Assembly (NCBI GenBank): GCA_021604825.1
Contig: BQJS01000007.1
Coordinates: forward strand, 1-53,731
Length of the DNA: 53,731 nt
Reading direction: 5' to 3'
From: Phycisphaerae bacterium
GTDB lineage: Bacteria > Planctomycetota > Phycisphaerae > UBA1845
The notes beneath the pieces were generated by a model. The model made no database searches and was not told the origin of the DNA. It was given only the letters and a program-made list of their open reading frames with translations. This document shows positions 35,866-44,630 of the stretch, in pieces (within the stretch, counting starts at the first letter, position 1; each line of letters begins with the position of its first letter). Made by a program: the position numbers and the translations under genes.

Positions 35866-36600
35866 TCACTCTTTACTACCTGCGTTTGCGGCTTGTCTTG
35901 CTTCCCATTTTTCTTCGGCGTCTGGTTTGCGGATGTAGATCGGGATTAATTCGTCGAGGGTGATGAATTGGTTCTTGGCGGCTAGCCTTGCGCCTAATTT
36001 CAATACCCATTCTGCCCTTCCAAAATCATATTCGCTTCCTGCGATGGTGATTCCTGCCGCTTGGTCGATGACTTCGCGATGCCGTTCGACGCCAGCGCCG
36101 AGAATGTTGGCTGGCGAATGTTGCGCGAGGTATTCGCGGGGTGCGCGTTCTTTCGGTTCGTCGATCGGTTCGTACATCCCGTCGCGGAGTTCAAACGTGC
36201 GCCCGAAGACATTGCCGCGCTTGGCGTCGAAGATCGAAATGACGCGGGCTGGTTGCGGATCCAGATCGAGGGCGTTCTGGGCGAGTACATCGAGGCTGGG
36301 AACGCGCACAACTTTGCAATTCAGCGCGAACGCCATCGCTTTGGCGAACGTGATGCCGATGCGCAATCCCGTGAAACTTCCGGGACCACCCGACACGTAG
36401 ATCGCATCGAAGTCGCCGGGTTGGAGACCTGCTTTCTTTGAGAGGCTATCGACTGTGGGGAGCAATTGAACCCCATGCTGCTGCTCGACTTTGAAGGTGT
36501 CGCCGGCCAACACGGTCTCGCCGCGGGCGACAAGGACGCTGCCTTGTGAACCGGAAGTTTCGACGGCGATGGCCACCAGGGATTTGGGTGAGTCATTCAT
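35866..36600 (-). CDS. tsaB: tRNA threonylcarbamoyladenosine biosynthesis protein TsaB
   Basis: A 244-residue protein of the ASKHA fold and partner of TsaD/TsaE in making the t6A modification at position 37 of ANN-decoding tRNAs. The family signatures are visible: N-terminal VAIETSG-like VAVETSGSQGSV, then YVSGGPGSFTGLRIGI (about residue 86), followed by GLRIGITFAKAMAFALN and the SLDVLAQNA segment. C-terminal parts are more variable, as normal. It starts at ATG 36600 without a Shine-Dalgarno sequence; a possible promoter lies so close that the mRNA may be leaderless. Neighbouring genes are not functionally linked. Confidence 0.93.
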   Translation of the reverse strand: MNDSPKSLVAIAVETSGSQGSVLVARGETVLAGDTFKVEQQHGVQLLPTVDSLSKKAGLQPGDFDAIYVSGGPGSFTGLRIGITFAKAMAFALNCKVVRVPSLDVLAQNALDLDPQPARVISIFDAKRGNVFGRTFELRDGMYEPIDEPKERAPREYLAQHSPANILGAGVERHREVIDQAAGITIAGSEYDFGRAEWVLKLGARLAAKNQFITLDELIPIYIRKPDAEEKWEARQAANAGSKE

Positions 36601-36607
36601 GGGGGCG

Positions 36608-36635
36608 ATTGTAGGGAACTCAACAATCCTGACAC
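36608..36635 (-). promoter_or_regulatory. Possible promoter of tsaB (leaderless start)
   Basis: On the minus strand GTGTCA (36630-36635) is followed after 16 nt by TACAAT (36608-36613). The -10 element ends 7 nt before the tsaB ATG, so transcription would begin at or next to the start codon. The -35 matches only four of six consensus bases. Confidence 0.35.
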
Positions 36636-36670
36636 GGTCTCAGCCACCAGGCGGGACGTAAAAATGCAGC

Positions 36671-36694
36671 GGGGCGGCATCAATTCGCCGCCCC
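36671..36694 (-). terminator. Probable terminator downstream of the ClC gene
   Basis: An 8-bp all-G/C stem (36671-36678 with 36687-36694) and 8-nt loop. On the minus strand it is followed by GCTGCATTTTTAC, giving a short U-run, consistent with termination of the transcript from the ClC transporter gene before tsaB. Confidence 0.6.
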
Positions 36695-36843
36695 GACATT
36701 GCATTCAGTCATGAAGGAGGAGGAGGGGAAACTACGTTCCCTGCTCTTATTACGCCACCGATTCCAAAAGGTTCGCCGTTGGAAAAGAAAATGTCAAGAA
36801 TCGAAGAAGTTCTGTAAGTCTTTGTTAATAAATTGTTTATGTT

Positions 36844-38634
36844 CTATCCCTGTTCGTCGAGGGCTTGCTGGTAGACGTCCATCACGGCGTGGCGGGTGAT
36901 CATGGATCGGATGACGTCGTCTTGGCCCGTGACCGGCAGGGCGTTGACTCGAAGTCGGGCGAATTTATCGAGGACGCTGTCGAGCGTGTCTGTGGCGCTG
37001 ATGCAGGGGACCGGCGGTCGGGATAGCTCTGCGACCACCAGCAATGGAACCGCCTCTGGTTGTAATAGTGCCGTTTTGATGTCGTCAGCCACCACGATTC
37101 CCAGGTATTTCCCGTCATCATCGACAACCACGAAGTCAGGCGATTGATATTCTTCCGCCATCCGGAGCAGTTGTTGAAGCGGCGCATCCGGTTTGACCAG
37201 TGGGGCGGGGACGGTGGGCACACTATCGGCATGGAGCCTTCTAAGAATCGTCGTGTCAGCCACCCGTCCGATGCGGATGCCGCGCCGCACGAGCTTTAAG
37301 GTGTAGATACTCTCGCGGAGCATGTACTGGGCCATCGATGTGGTGACGATCGCGGCGAACATGATCGGTAGGATCACGCGTGGTTGGCGGGTCAGTTCGT
37401 AGAGCATGACGATGGCCGTGAGTGGGGCGTGCGTGGTGCCCGCGACGAGGGCGGCCATCCCGACGATCGCGTAGGCGCTGGCGCTGGTTTCCTCGACCAG
37501 TCCGAGTTTGTGCATCGCGATTCCGAATGCACCACCGAGGCAAGCGCCCATGAACAAGGACGGTGCGAAGATGCCGCCCGATCCGCCGGTGCCCAGGGTG
37601 AACGTGGTGGCGAGCGCTTTGAGAATGCCTAGACCAGCAAGTGTCCACAACCCTACGCTGAGCAGATCGGGGCCGATGGCTTTGCGAATGAGTGGGTAAC
37701 CGTTGCTGTAGAATTCGGGTACGAGATCGGGATGCTGAAAGTAGACATAAACGATACCCGTTAAGCCCAAAAGCGCGCCGCCAATTGCCGGTTTGAACGC
37801 GTTGGGAATCTTGATCTTGTCGGTCACGTCTTCCGCGAAATAAAGCACACGAATGAAAGCGACGGAAGCGATCGCACAAAACACACCGAGTACCAGATAG
37901 TAAGGCAATTCCGCACCGCGAAAGGTGTACAACTCCGGGTTGACGACTTCAAAGATTCCGCCCTCATCGGGACGCAATGCGTGCGTGAGCGACGTGCTGA
38001 TGACGCTGGCGAAGACGATCGGCGAGAACGTGCGGAAAGAGAAGTCCCGAAGGAAGATTTCCAATGCGAATAAGACGCCTGCGATCGGTGCGTTAAAAAT
38101 CGCGGCGATTCCCCCCGCGACACCGCACGCGACGAGCGTGTTCATCTGGTGACGCTTGATGCCCAGCACTTGTCCTACGCTGCTGCCGATGGCTGCCCCG
38201 ATTTGAACAATGGGACCTTCCGTACCAGCCGACCCGCCCGAACTGATCGTCAGGGCGCTGGAAATGGCCTTGGCGAATGCGACGCGCGGTCGAATCTCGC
38301 CGCCTTTTCGACACAGGGCATCCATGACTTCGGGGACGCCGTGTCCTTTGGCTTCGCTCGCAAAAGTGGTGGTGATGATACCCACCAAGATTGCCCCCAA
38401 AACTGGGAGCAGGATGAGCATGTACGTTCCGAGTGCGAAGAATCCGCCTTCTGCTGATGCGTGGTCGTAGGCGAATTCCAGTAGTTCATAGAAGAGGTGG
38501 GCGCCGAGTCCGGTGGCTCCGCCGACCAAGATGCTCAGCAGGATGAGCAGTCGGTCTTCGTTGATGCCGAGTCGTTCAAGCGAGCGGGTGGCGTGGACGC
38601 GCCAAATGCTGATTTGTCGAATGAATCGACCCAT
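36844..38634 (-). CDS. ClC-type chloride channel/transporter with CBS domains
   Basis: About 596 residues. The membrane part has the three ClC selectivity-filter regions: GSAGTEGPIVQIG (about residue 134, including the gating glutamate), GTGGSGGIFAPSLFMGA (about residue 345), and further helices typical of the double-barrelled fold. The C-terminal 130 residues (from about 465) form a pair of CBS domains, the usual nucleotide-binding regulatory module. Whether it is a channel or a chloride/proton exchanger cannot be decided here. ATG 38634 has GGAG 7-8 nt upstream; TTG 38646 is in frame. A purine-rich stretch of unknown role (36714-36730) lies downstream. Confidence 0.93.
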   Translation of the reverse strand: MGRFIRQISIWRVHATRSLERLGINEDRLLILLSILVGGATGLGAHLFYELLEFAYDHASAEGGFFALGTYMLILLPVLGAILVGIITTTFASEAKGHGVPEVMDALCRKGGEIRPRVAFAKAISSALTISSGGSAGTEGPIVQIGAAIGSSVGQVLGIKRHQMNTLVACGVAGGIAAIFNAPIAGVLFALEIFLRDFSFRTFSPIVFASVISTSLTHALRPDEGGIFEVVNPELYTFRGAELPYYLVLGVFCAIASVAFIRVLYFAEDVTDKIKIPNAFKPAIGGALLGLTGIVYVYFQHPDLVPEFYSNGYPLIRKAIGPDLLSVGLWTLAGLGILKALATTFTLGTGGSGGIFAPSLFMGACLGGAFGIAMHKLGLVEETSASAYAIVGMAALVAGTTHAPLTAIVMLYELTRQPRVILPIMFAAIVTTSMAQYMLRESIYTLKLVRRGIRIGRVADTTILRRLHADSVPTVPAPLVKPDAPLQQLLRMAEEYQSPDFVVVDDDGKYLGIVVADDIKTALLQPEAVPLLVVAELSRPPVPCISATDTLDSVLDKFARLRVNALPVTGQDDVIRSMITRHAVMDVYQQALDEQG

Positions 38635-38739
38635 GCGGTGCTCCAATGAACGACCAAACCCAATATGGGGGCCAAGGGTAGAAAGAAAAGAATGGGGTGC
38701 GATCGTGACGATTCGGACCCGGGCAGTACAATCATAACA

Positions 38740-39291
38740 ATGTCAGAAAAATGCAAAACACCCCGAATTGGCCAGGATGTCTACGTTTCACCAACGTCCT
38801 ACGTATGTGGCGACCTGGAGGTTGGTGACGGATGCACGATCATGCATCACGTCTGTATTCGTGGCGACATCGCACCAATCAGGATCGGACAGCGTACCAA
38901 TGTTCAGGACGGCGCGGTCTTGCACACGCGCTATGGCATCCCGCTCGATATCGAAGAGCGGGTCGTCATCGGACATCGGGCTGTGGTCCACTGTCGTCGC
39001 GTTGGTGCGAATTCGCTGATCGGGATTGGAGCGATTGTGCTGGATGAAGCCATTGTTGGCAAGGGTGCGATTGTGGCGGCAGGAGCAGTGGTTCGTCCCG
39101 GGACCGAGGTTGCACCCGGTACATTGGTGGGAGGCGTGCCGGCGAAATACTTGCGCGACTTGACCGAAGATGACCATGCCGAAATAGCGCGCATCGTGGA
39201 CAGCTATGTCGAGATGGGGCGTCGTTATGCGTCAGGAGAATTTCCACCAGTCGCCCTCACGCAATCGGTGAGTCCAGACCGAATTAAATGA
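38740..39291 (+). CDS. Gamma-carbonic-anhydrase-like hexapeptide-repeat protein
   Basis: A 183-residue left-handed beta-helix protein with hexapeptide repeats (for example IRIGQRTNVQDGAVLH, IGIGAIVLDEAIVGKGAIV). The metal-binding histidines of gamma carbonic anhydrases have counterparts here: the His in AVLHTR and the GHxxxxH motif as GHRAVVHC. It ends with a C-terminal helix. Many such YrdA/PaaY-like proteins show little carbonic anhydrase activity, so the reaction is uncertain. ATG 38740 is chosen because the homologous core begins shortly after it; the frame is open upstream to 38665 without support. It diverges from the ClC gene. Confidence 0.88.
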   Translation: MSEKCKTPRIGQDVYVSPTSYVCGDLEVGDGCTIMHHVCIRGDIAPIRIGQRTNVQDGAVLHTRYGIPLDIEERVVIGHRAVVHCRRVGANSLIGIGAIVLDEAIVGKGAIVAAGAVVRPGTEVAPGTLVGGVPAKYLRDLTEDDHAEIARIVDSYVEMGRRYASGEFPPVALTQSVSPDRIK

Positions 39292-39519
39292 TAGACGCAA
39301 AGATCCGTGACCAGTTGACTTTCGGGTCGTTTGAGCCATTTTGCCCCGCCAAATCCGCCGGGACACACCTGAAATGTTGTCGTTATAAAACCGGTCGTTT
39401 TTTCACATTGACCCCTGCTACCGCACCGTGCAGAGTAATACCGTGGGGGTCTCGTTCCAAACGATCGGGTGGGCCAACCCCTGAGGATTGGTCAAGATTC
39501 TTCGACTGCTAGAGGATAT

Positions 39520-41979
39520 ATGTCTGCACAGGAACACAACCCAGATTCAGCCAACCGCGCGTCGATGCACGGTCTGACCATTGGGGATTTTGAAATCCTT
39601 AATGAGATTGGACGCGGCGGGATGGGGGTGGTGTATCGGGCGCGACAGCTCTCGCTTGACCGAATCGTGGCGTTGAAGATTCTCGCGTACGGACGTGGTC
39701 TCAGCGACCAAGCCGTCACCCGCTTTCGGCGTGAGGCCCAAGCCACCGCGAAACTCCACCATCCCAACATCGTTCCGGTGTATGCCCAAGGGCAGCAGGA
39801 CAACACTTACTTCTACGCCATGGAGTTGGTCTCCGGGACCAGCCTCTATGATGAGATCTGCCAGCTTCGACGCGGCGACGGTCCCGGGTCTGGAAAATCG
39901 CGCGATAAGAGTCCGTCGTCGAGCGATCCGGGGTTGGCCGGTGGATCCTCGGACGTCTTGGCCGAGACGGAGATTCTCGAAAGACCACTCGGCGACAAAA
40001 CCGTTGACGCGCCCGGGCAGGTGATCGTGGACGACGGGCATGTGGGATCGGGATCTAGAGGCGGACATGGGCCGGACCTGTTCGCAAGCCACACGCCGGA
40101 TTACTTCGACGCCATCGCGCGACAGACCAGGAGTGTTGCCGACGCGCTGGGGTATGCCCATCAAAATGGTGTGATCCACCGTGACATCAAACCGCACAAC
40201 CTTTTGTTTGGTAGCGGTGACCGATTGTGTTTGTCTGACTTTGGGTTGGCACGGATAGTTGAACAACCCGGCGTCACGCAGACGGGGGACTTTGTTGGAT
40301 CACCGTTGTACATGTCGCCCGAACAGATCACCGGGAAGGGTGGCGAGGTTGGTGAACGAAGCGACATTTATTCGCTCGGGGCGACGTTGTACGAATGGAT
40401 GACGTTGCGGCCACCGTTTCCCGGAACAACCCGCGAGCAAGTCATCAGCCGCGTCATCACCGAAGAGCCAGCACCACCGCGAACCATCAATCCCCGCATC
40501 CCGTTGGACCTGGAGACGATTTGTCTTAAGGCGTTGTCACGCGATCCGTCCAGGCGCTACGCTACGGCTTCTGATTTGCGGGACGATCTCGAACGCTTTC
40601 TGAATCGGGGTCAAATCAAAGCTCGGCGGGAGAGTTTGATTGAAACTGTCGGCAAGACAATTTCACGCAATCGGGTCGCAACGGTTGCAGCCGTCGCGGC
40701 TGTTCTGATTGTCGCGCTTACCTTTGCGCTGATGCGTCAAAAATCTGACAAAAAGAATGCCGAAGTGGCGGTCGCCGAGAAACAGCAACTCGTTGATTCG
40801 GTGACGGAGAAGAACAAGCAGTTGGAAGAGCGGTTGCGCGAGGAGGCGAATACGAATCTGGTGTCGAATCCAATGGCCAATCCTCGATCCGGCAATCCCC
40901 CAACCGCCAATCCTACGACCAACCCGGTCAGCGAACCGATGCAGCGTGGTGAGCAATTGGCTTCGATGTTCAAAGGCCCCCTCGCCAGTCTCTTGTCATC
41001 GGGCGATGAGGAATCGGATGCGCCGCTTACCGACAGTCAGCGTATTGGGGCGACATTTGTTGCGCGTTTGCGAGAAACGGAATCGAAACGATTGGCCGAT
41101 ACGCCGCCCGGTTCGATCACGCCGGACTCTGCCGACGGGTTATACATTTCAGCCCTGGCCGAAGATCGCCCAAGTGCGGCTGTCGCGACACTCGATCAAT
41201 GCTTGGAGCTAGAACCGGACCATGCGTTCGCACGGCTCCTCCGGGCTTGGCAGCATTGCCGATTAGACAAAATTTCAGAAATGCGAGCCGACGTAAACGC
41301 CGTCTTGGCGACCACCCCGGATTCGGCAGAAGCGTTGCTGGCAAGGGCGGCAGTACGAATGCTCAAGAATCGACACAAGCTTGCGGTTGATGATGCCGAA
41401 CAAGCGGCGCTCGAATTGGGAGGGGACGTTAGGGCAGATCTCTTGCGGGGGTTGGCGCTTGCAGGCATGGGGCGTTGGCCGGCTGCCCTCAATGCGATGA
41501 ATCTTGTGCTGATCATCGAACCCGACAATGTATTGGCGCTGATGGTGCGGGCGCGGGCGATGTTTGATCTTGAGCGGTTCAACCATGCGATTGTGGATTT
41601 GAATCGGGTCATCGAACAGGAGCCCGAACGTGCCGATGCGCTTGAGTTGCGGGGTGATTGTTATGAAAAACTCGGAGAATACCGATTGGCACAGGACGAT
41701 TTCAAGGCCGTCATCAGCGCTCGGGAAGATGTGACGTTATCGCTGGCGACGAAGCTTGTTCTGCTCGCACAGAAGATAGAAAAACAGGGCGACGATGACG
41801 AGACTGGTGTTGCTGATTCGAACAAGCAAGGTTCAGAGAATGATTCTTCACGTTCCCCCGTCACGACTACACCCAAAGAAGGAACCGTCAAGAGCTGGTT
41901 GGAGAAACTCATCGGCGGTTCAAAAGACAAGAAAAACGAACTCCGCGGATTACGGATGATTTCGCCATTCAATTCTTGA
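39520..41979 (+). CDS. Transmembrane Ser/Thr protein kinase with TPR repeats
   Basis: An 819-residue Hanks-type kinase. The N-terminal kinase domain has the P-loop IGRGGMGVVYRA, VALKIL lysine, catalytic loop HRDIKPHN (about residue 220), DFG as SDFGLA and GSPLYMSPEQ. A 75-residue Gly/Ser/Asp-rich insert (about 115-190) separates the hinge from helix E. One membrane segment (VATVAAVAAVLIVALTFALM, about 387-406) is followed by a coiled-coil stretch, an Asn-Pro-rich linker (NPMANPRSGNPPTANPTTNP) and TPR-like repeats (about 541-747). It probably senses an extracytoplasmic or protein signal through the C-terminal part. ATG 39520 has AGAGGA just upstream. Confidence 0.93.
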   Translation: MSAQEHNPDSANRASMHGLTIGDFEILNEIGRGGMGVVYRARQLSLDRIVALKILAYGRGLSDQAVTRFRREAQATAKLHHPNIVPVYAQGQQDNTYFYAMELVSGTSLYDEICQLRRGDGPGSGKSRDKSPSSSDPGLAGGSSDVLAETEILERPLGDKTVDAPGQVIVDDGHVGSGSRGGHGPDLFASHTPDYFDAIARQTRSVADALGYAHQNGVIHRDIKPHNLLFGSGDRLCLSDFGLARIVEQPGVTQTGDFVGSPLYMSPEQITGKGGEVGERSDIYSLGATLYEWMTLRPPFPGTTREQVISRVITEEPAPPRTINPRIPLDLETICLKALSRDPSRRYATASDLRDDLERFLNRGQIKARRESLIETVGKTISRNRVATVAAVAAVLIVALTFALMRQKSDKKNAEVAVAEKQQLVDSVTEKNKQLEERLREEANTNLVSNPMANPRSGNPPTANPTTNPVSEPMQRGEQLASMFKGPLASLLSSGDEESDAPLTDSQRIGATFVARLRETESKRLADTPPGSITPDSADGLYISALAEDRPSAAVATLDQCLELEPDHAFARLLRAWQHCRLDKISEMRADVNAVLATTPDSAEALLARAAVRMLKNRHKLAVDDAEQAALELGGDVRADLLRGLALAGMGRWPAALNAMNLVLIIEPDNVLALMVRARAMFDLERFNHAIVDLNRVIEQEPERADALELRGDCYEKLGEYRLAQDDFKAVISAREDVTLSLATKLVLLAQKIEKQGDDDETGVADSNKQGSENDSSRSPVTTTPKEGTVKSWLEKLIGGSKDKKNELRGLRMISPFNS

Positions 41980-42009
41980 TGCCATGCCATTTGCGTCCTC
42001 ACCAAAACC

Positions 42010-42474
42010 ATGAATCCGGCATCGCACGATAATAAGCCGCACGACGTAGAAGGCTTTCAGGTGGCGGCGCGGACGCTCATCCCCGCGTACGAGGTGTGGT
42101 TCACGTTTGATCGAAGCAGTGGACCCGGCGGGCAAAACGTCAACAAGCGCAGCAGCCGCGTGACCATGTGGTTTGATGTTGTGTCGAGCCCCTCGCTGAC
42201 CGATCGTCAAAAGTCCCTGCTCCAAGCGCGCTTAAGAACGCGCATCAACAAGGAAGGGCTGCTGCGACTGGTGGCATCGAAGCACCGCACCCAGGCGGCC
42301 AACCGTCGGACGCTGGAGGAGCGCTTTGTGGAGGTGATCGGCGAAGCCCTCATCGAAACACCGAAGCGAAAGAAGACGAGAATTCCCAAATCCGTCAAAC
42401 GAAAGCGGATCAGCGACAAGCGACATCGAAGCCGAACCAAAGACGCCCGCCGAACGCCAAACGACGACGATTAA
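42010..42474 (+). CDS. arfB: ArfB/YaeJ-like peptidyl-tRNA hydrolase (ribosome rescue)
   Basis: A 154-residue class I release-factor-like protein with the catalytic GGQ motif in SSGPGGQNVNKRSSRV (about residue 36-51) and a basic C-terminal tail of Lys/Arg (KRKKTRIPKSVKRKRISDKRHRSRTK). ArfB enters stalled ribosomes that lack a stop codon, the tail occupying the empty mRNA channel, and hydrolyses the peptidyl-tRNA. No codon-recognition domain is present, which distinguishes it from PrfA/PrfB. It lies 30 nt after the kinase gene and 62 nt before tRNA-Pro. Confidence 0.92.
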   Translation: MNPASHDNKPHDVEGFQVAARTLIPAYEVWFTFDRSSGPGGQNVNKRSSRVTMWFDVVSSPSLTDRQKSLLQARLRTRINKEGLLRLVASKHRTQAANRRTLEERFVEVIGEALIETPKRKKTRIPKSVKRKRISDKRHRSRTKDARRTPNDDD

Positions 42475-42536
42475 AGCGATATCGCCGGCATCGGTTGTCG
42501 CAACAGAACCCATTTGCTAGACTGCCCACCATCGCA

Positions 42537-42610
<74 letters not shown>

Positions 42611-42611
42611 T

Positions 42612-42638
42612 TTTTTTGCCCGCCTTGCTGGCAAAAAA
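42612..42638 (+). terminator. Hairpin after tRNA-Pro
   Basis: TTTTTTGCC (42612-42620) pairs with GGCAAAAAA (42630-42638) around a 9-nt loop immediately after the tRNA. The U-run precedes rather than follows the stem, so termination could occur at the initial T-run or at this structure; the assignment is moderate. Confidence 0.5.
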
Positions 42639-42640
42639 TA

Positions 42641-42751
42641 GAGCAGGTGAGCATAGGAACAGGTGATCAGGGGAAACAGCCGGCCAGTCTGTTTTGCGTT
42701 TGCTGGCGATCTGGATCACCTGCGGTCAACTGCTCTCCTGTTCACCTGCTC
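42641..42751. repeat. Nested inverted repeats upstream of four-helix-bundle gene
   Basis: Two nested perfect inverted repeats: outer GAGCAGGTGA (42641-42650) with TCACCTGCTC (42742-42751) and inner CAGGTGATC (42660-42668) with GATCACCTG (42714-42722). The shared AGGTGA core is repeated in both arms. They lie between tRNA-Pro and a truncated S23-type gene and may form a cruciform. Confidence 0.7.
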
Positions 42752-42786
42752 ATCCTTTCTCGCCCCACGTTCGCAAGGCTTGCGCC

Positions 42787-43068
42787 ATGGCATTCATGTT
42801 TGAGAAGCTGGAGGTCTACCAAGAGGCCGTGGATTTGGCCGACGATGTCGCTCGCCTTACGGAGCAATTTCCCCGCGGTTACGGATTCCTGGTCAATCAG
42901 TTAAATCGCGCCGCATTGTCGATCGCAGCCAACATCGCCGAAGGCAATGGCCGATTCACAAAGCCTGACCGACGCAACTTCTTCACAATCGCCCGAGGAT
43001 ACGCACACGAATCCATAATCATCAAGTTAGTTGGCCGACTAGGATCACGTAGCCGTCTGGGTCAATGA
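42787..43068 (+). pseudogene. Four-helix-bundle protein (23S rRNA intervening-sequence type), 3'-truncated
   Basis: The first 70 residues match the four-helix-bundle family originally found in 23S rRNA intervening sequences: FEKLEVYQEAVDLADDVARL, FLVNQLNRAALSIAANIAEG and RRNFFTIARG. After ARG (about 42995) family similarity stops; the remaining 23 codons run into the 3' end of the convergent gene, overlapping it by 47 bp. A normal member is about 115-125 residues, so roughly the last third is missing. It is therefore called a broken gene, though a short protein could still be made from ATG 42787. Confidence 0.7.
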
Positions 43069-44143
43069 TACGCATCTCGCCCCCCTTCATGTACTGGGGG
43101 TAGGCAATCTCGTGTACCATTTGTGTCGTATCATCTGGGTTGCGTGCTCCGCGATACACACCCGCATCTCGCAGCCCGCGTTCGATCAAATCCATACGTA
43201 GAGTGCTCAGGTCGGGGCTGTACATGTAGAATAGTACCGCCTGCTGTTCGGCATCGATCGGGCCAGATGCCTGAGCGAGCATGATCTCGGCGGAGTCGCT
43301 GCGGGCCAGCACCCAATACATTTTTCCATGATCGTCCTTCATCGCGTTAACTGGCGTGAAGCCAAGCATTGAGTAGAACGTCAACGATGCTTCGACATCA
43401 GCGACATGCACGTATGGGACCAGTCGGTTGACCGATGCCACGCACCGACAGCCGGGTGGCGCGGGGGGCATTTCCTGACCGCTGCCGCATTGAGAGGCAG
43501 AACGGTCTTCGCCGCTGCTGCGAACTTGTGGTGTGGTACTCGATTCGCGCATGAGCACCTCGTATGCATGACCACGGCCCGCCGCAGTGCTGAAGTCTTT
43601 CGGTCGCGGTTGGCCGTTCATGTCGAGACAAATCTCGAGTCGATCGCCGTCGAGTTTGAAGATTCCGTGGTTCCAGTTTCCGGCTTCTGGGCCTGCGATG
43701 AACTCGATATCGATGTGCTGCGGTGAGGCTTCGGCGTCGATGTTGAAGACGCCCTCGTAGATGACTCCGGGAGTTTCAGTTTTGAATCGATCGCCATCGA
43801 TCAGGATGCGTGAGTGCTGGGTGTGCGCAGCAGGGATTGGGCTACCATCGACTTCGAGGGAATCGAAGGCCCAGGTGCCCTCCAGGTTGCGCAGCAGTTC
43901 GACGTGCTGCGCCAGCTTGGGCCAACTGCCAAAGCTTGTGCTGCGCGCGATCGCGAACTGGGCGTCAGCGAGACGAAATCCCGCTGTCGCAATCTCATCG
44001 GCAGGCATACCCTTGGCCGCAGGCAGGTACTCGATCAGGGTATGAATCGACTCGGGGTCTCCGGCTCGGATACCTGCGAGAAGTGTCTTGGCCTGACGTC
44101 GAAGGTGATCGAGATTGGGACGGTGGGGGAGCGGCTTGCTCAT
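43022..44143 (-). CDS. TIGR03067-domain / VOC (glyoxalase-like) fusion protein
   Basis: 373 residues with three parts. Residues 1-75 form a short helical region (LDHLRRQAKTLLAGIRAGD) resembling ankyrin-like leaders found in front of other planctomycete proteins. Residues about 85-200 match the TIGR03067 planctomycete domain (LEGTWAFDSLEVDGSPIP ... GDRFKTETPG ... LDMNGQPRPKDFSTAAGRG). Residues about 243-372 are a vicinal-oxygen-chelate domain (VPYVHVADVEASLTFYSMLGF ... IIDPDGYVILVGQ), a fold that includes glyoxalases and antibiotic-binding proteins. The substrate is unknown. The TIGR03067 domain is otherwise known mainly from planctomycetes, which supports the taxonomic reading. Confidence 0.88.
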   Translation of the reverse strand: MSKPLPHRPNLDHLRRQAKTLLAGIRAGDPESIHTLIEYLPAAKGMPADEIATAGFRLADAQFAIARSTSFGSWPKLAQHVELLRNLEGTWAFDSLEVDGSPIPAAHTQHSRILIDGDRFKTETPGVIYEGVFNIDAEASPQHIDIEFIAGPEAGNWNHGIFKLDGDRLEICLDMNGQPRPKDFSTAAGRGHAYEVLMRESSTTPQVRSSGEDRSASQCGSGQEMPPAPPGCRCVASVNRLVPYVHVADVEASLTFYSMLGFTPVNAMKDDHGKMYWVLARSDSAEIMLAQASGPIDAEQQAVLFYMYSPDLSTLRMDLIERGLRDAGVYRGARNPDDTTQMVHEIAYPQYMKGGEMRIIDPDGYVILVGQLT

Positions 44144-44630
44144 GACGGTTCTCCATGCAATTCACCTGGACCCGCATTCAGGCGGCACGAAGAAGCGTGC
44201 AGAATCTAGTTGTTGGTTGGAAGTGGGTTCAACCCTTCCCGCGGGTCCGGAGGCGTCTTCAAGCCGGTGTTCAGTCTATCCGACGGACCGGCTTCACTCA
44301 ACTCTTGCGGGCAATGGCCTTCGACGGTTGCCTGGTTCGACCGCTTTGGTCTTGCACTCTCTCGAATCCAGCCACTTCGATTGAGCACCAGAGACCAATT
44401 CCAGGCCAGAAAAAGTTCCGTTGGTGTTCCGTCGCCCCGACTTGTATCGGAGAAGGGCAAGTTCACTAGCGCAGTGTATCCGTATATTCCTGTTGTTATG
44501 CACGCCCTTTGGTCAAGATCGACCGCGCGCCATTGCGATGTGGTGCTGCGTGATGTTCAGCCCGCGGACGTGCCTGTACTTTTTGCATTTGAGAGAGATT
44601 CCGCATGGTGCGCCGATTCGATTTGGATTG
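44144..44630. other. Intergenic region, no supported gene
   Basis: A 487-bp gap. There is an 8-bp hairpin (44261-44268 with 44287-44294) and several short frames on both strands, none with a recognised family or good ribosome-binding site. It should hold the promoter of the minus-strand fusion protein. Confidence 0.4.

Noticed and set aside
36699..36899. Plus-strand small frame starting after a GGAGGAGGAGG stretch
   Set aside because: Overlaps the ClC gene end, basic low-complexity sequence; the purine run lies inside the frame rather than upstream of a start. Left as an unexplained sequence.
44206..44466. 86-codon minus-strand frame upstream of the TIGR03067/VOC gene
   Set aside because: GTG start without ribosome-binding site and no family; not enough support.
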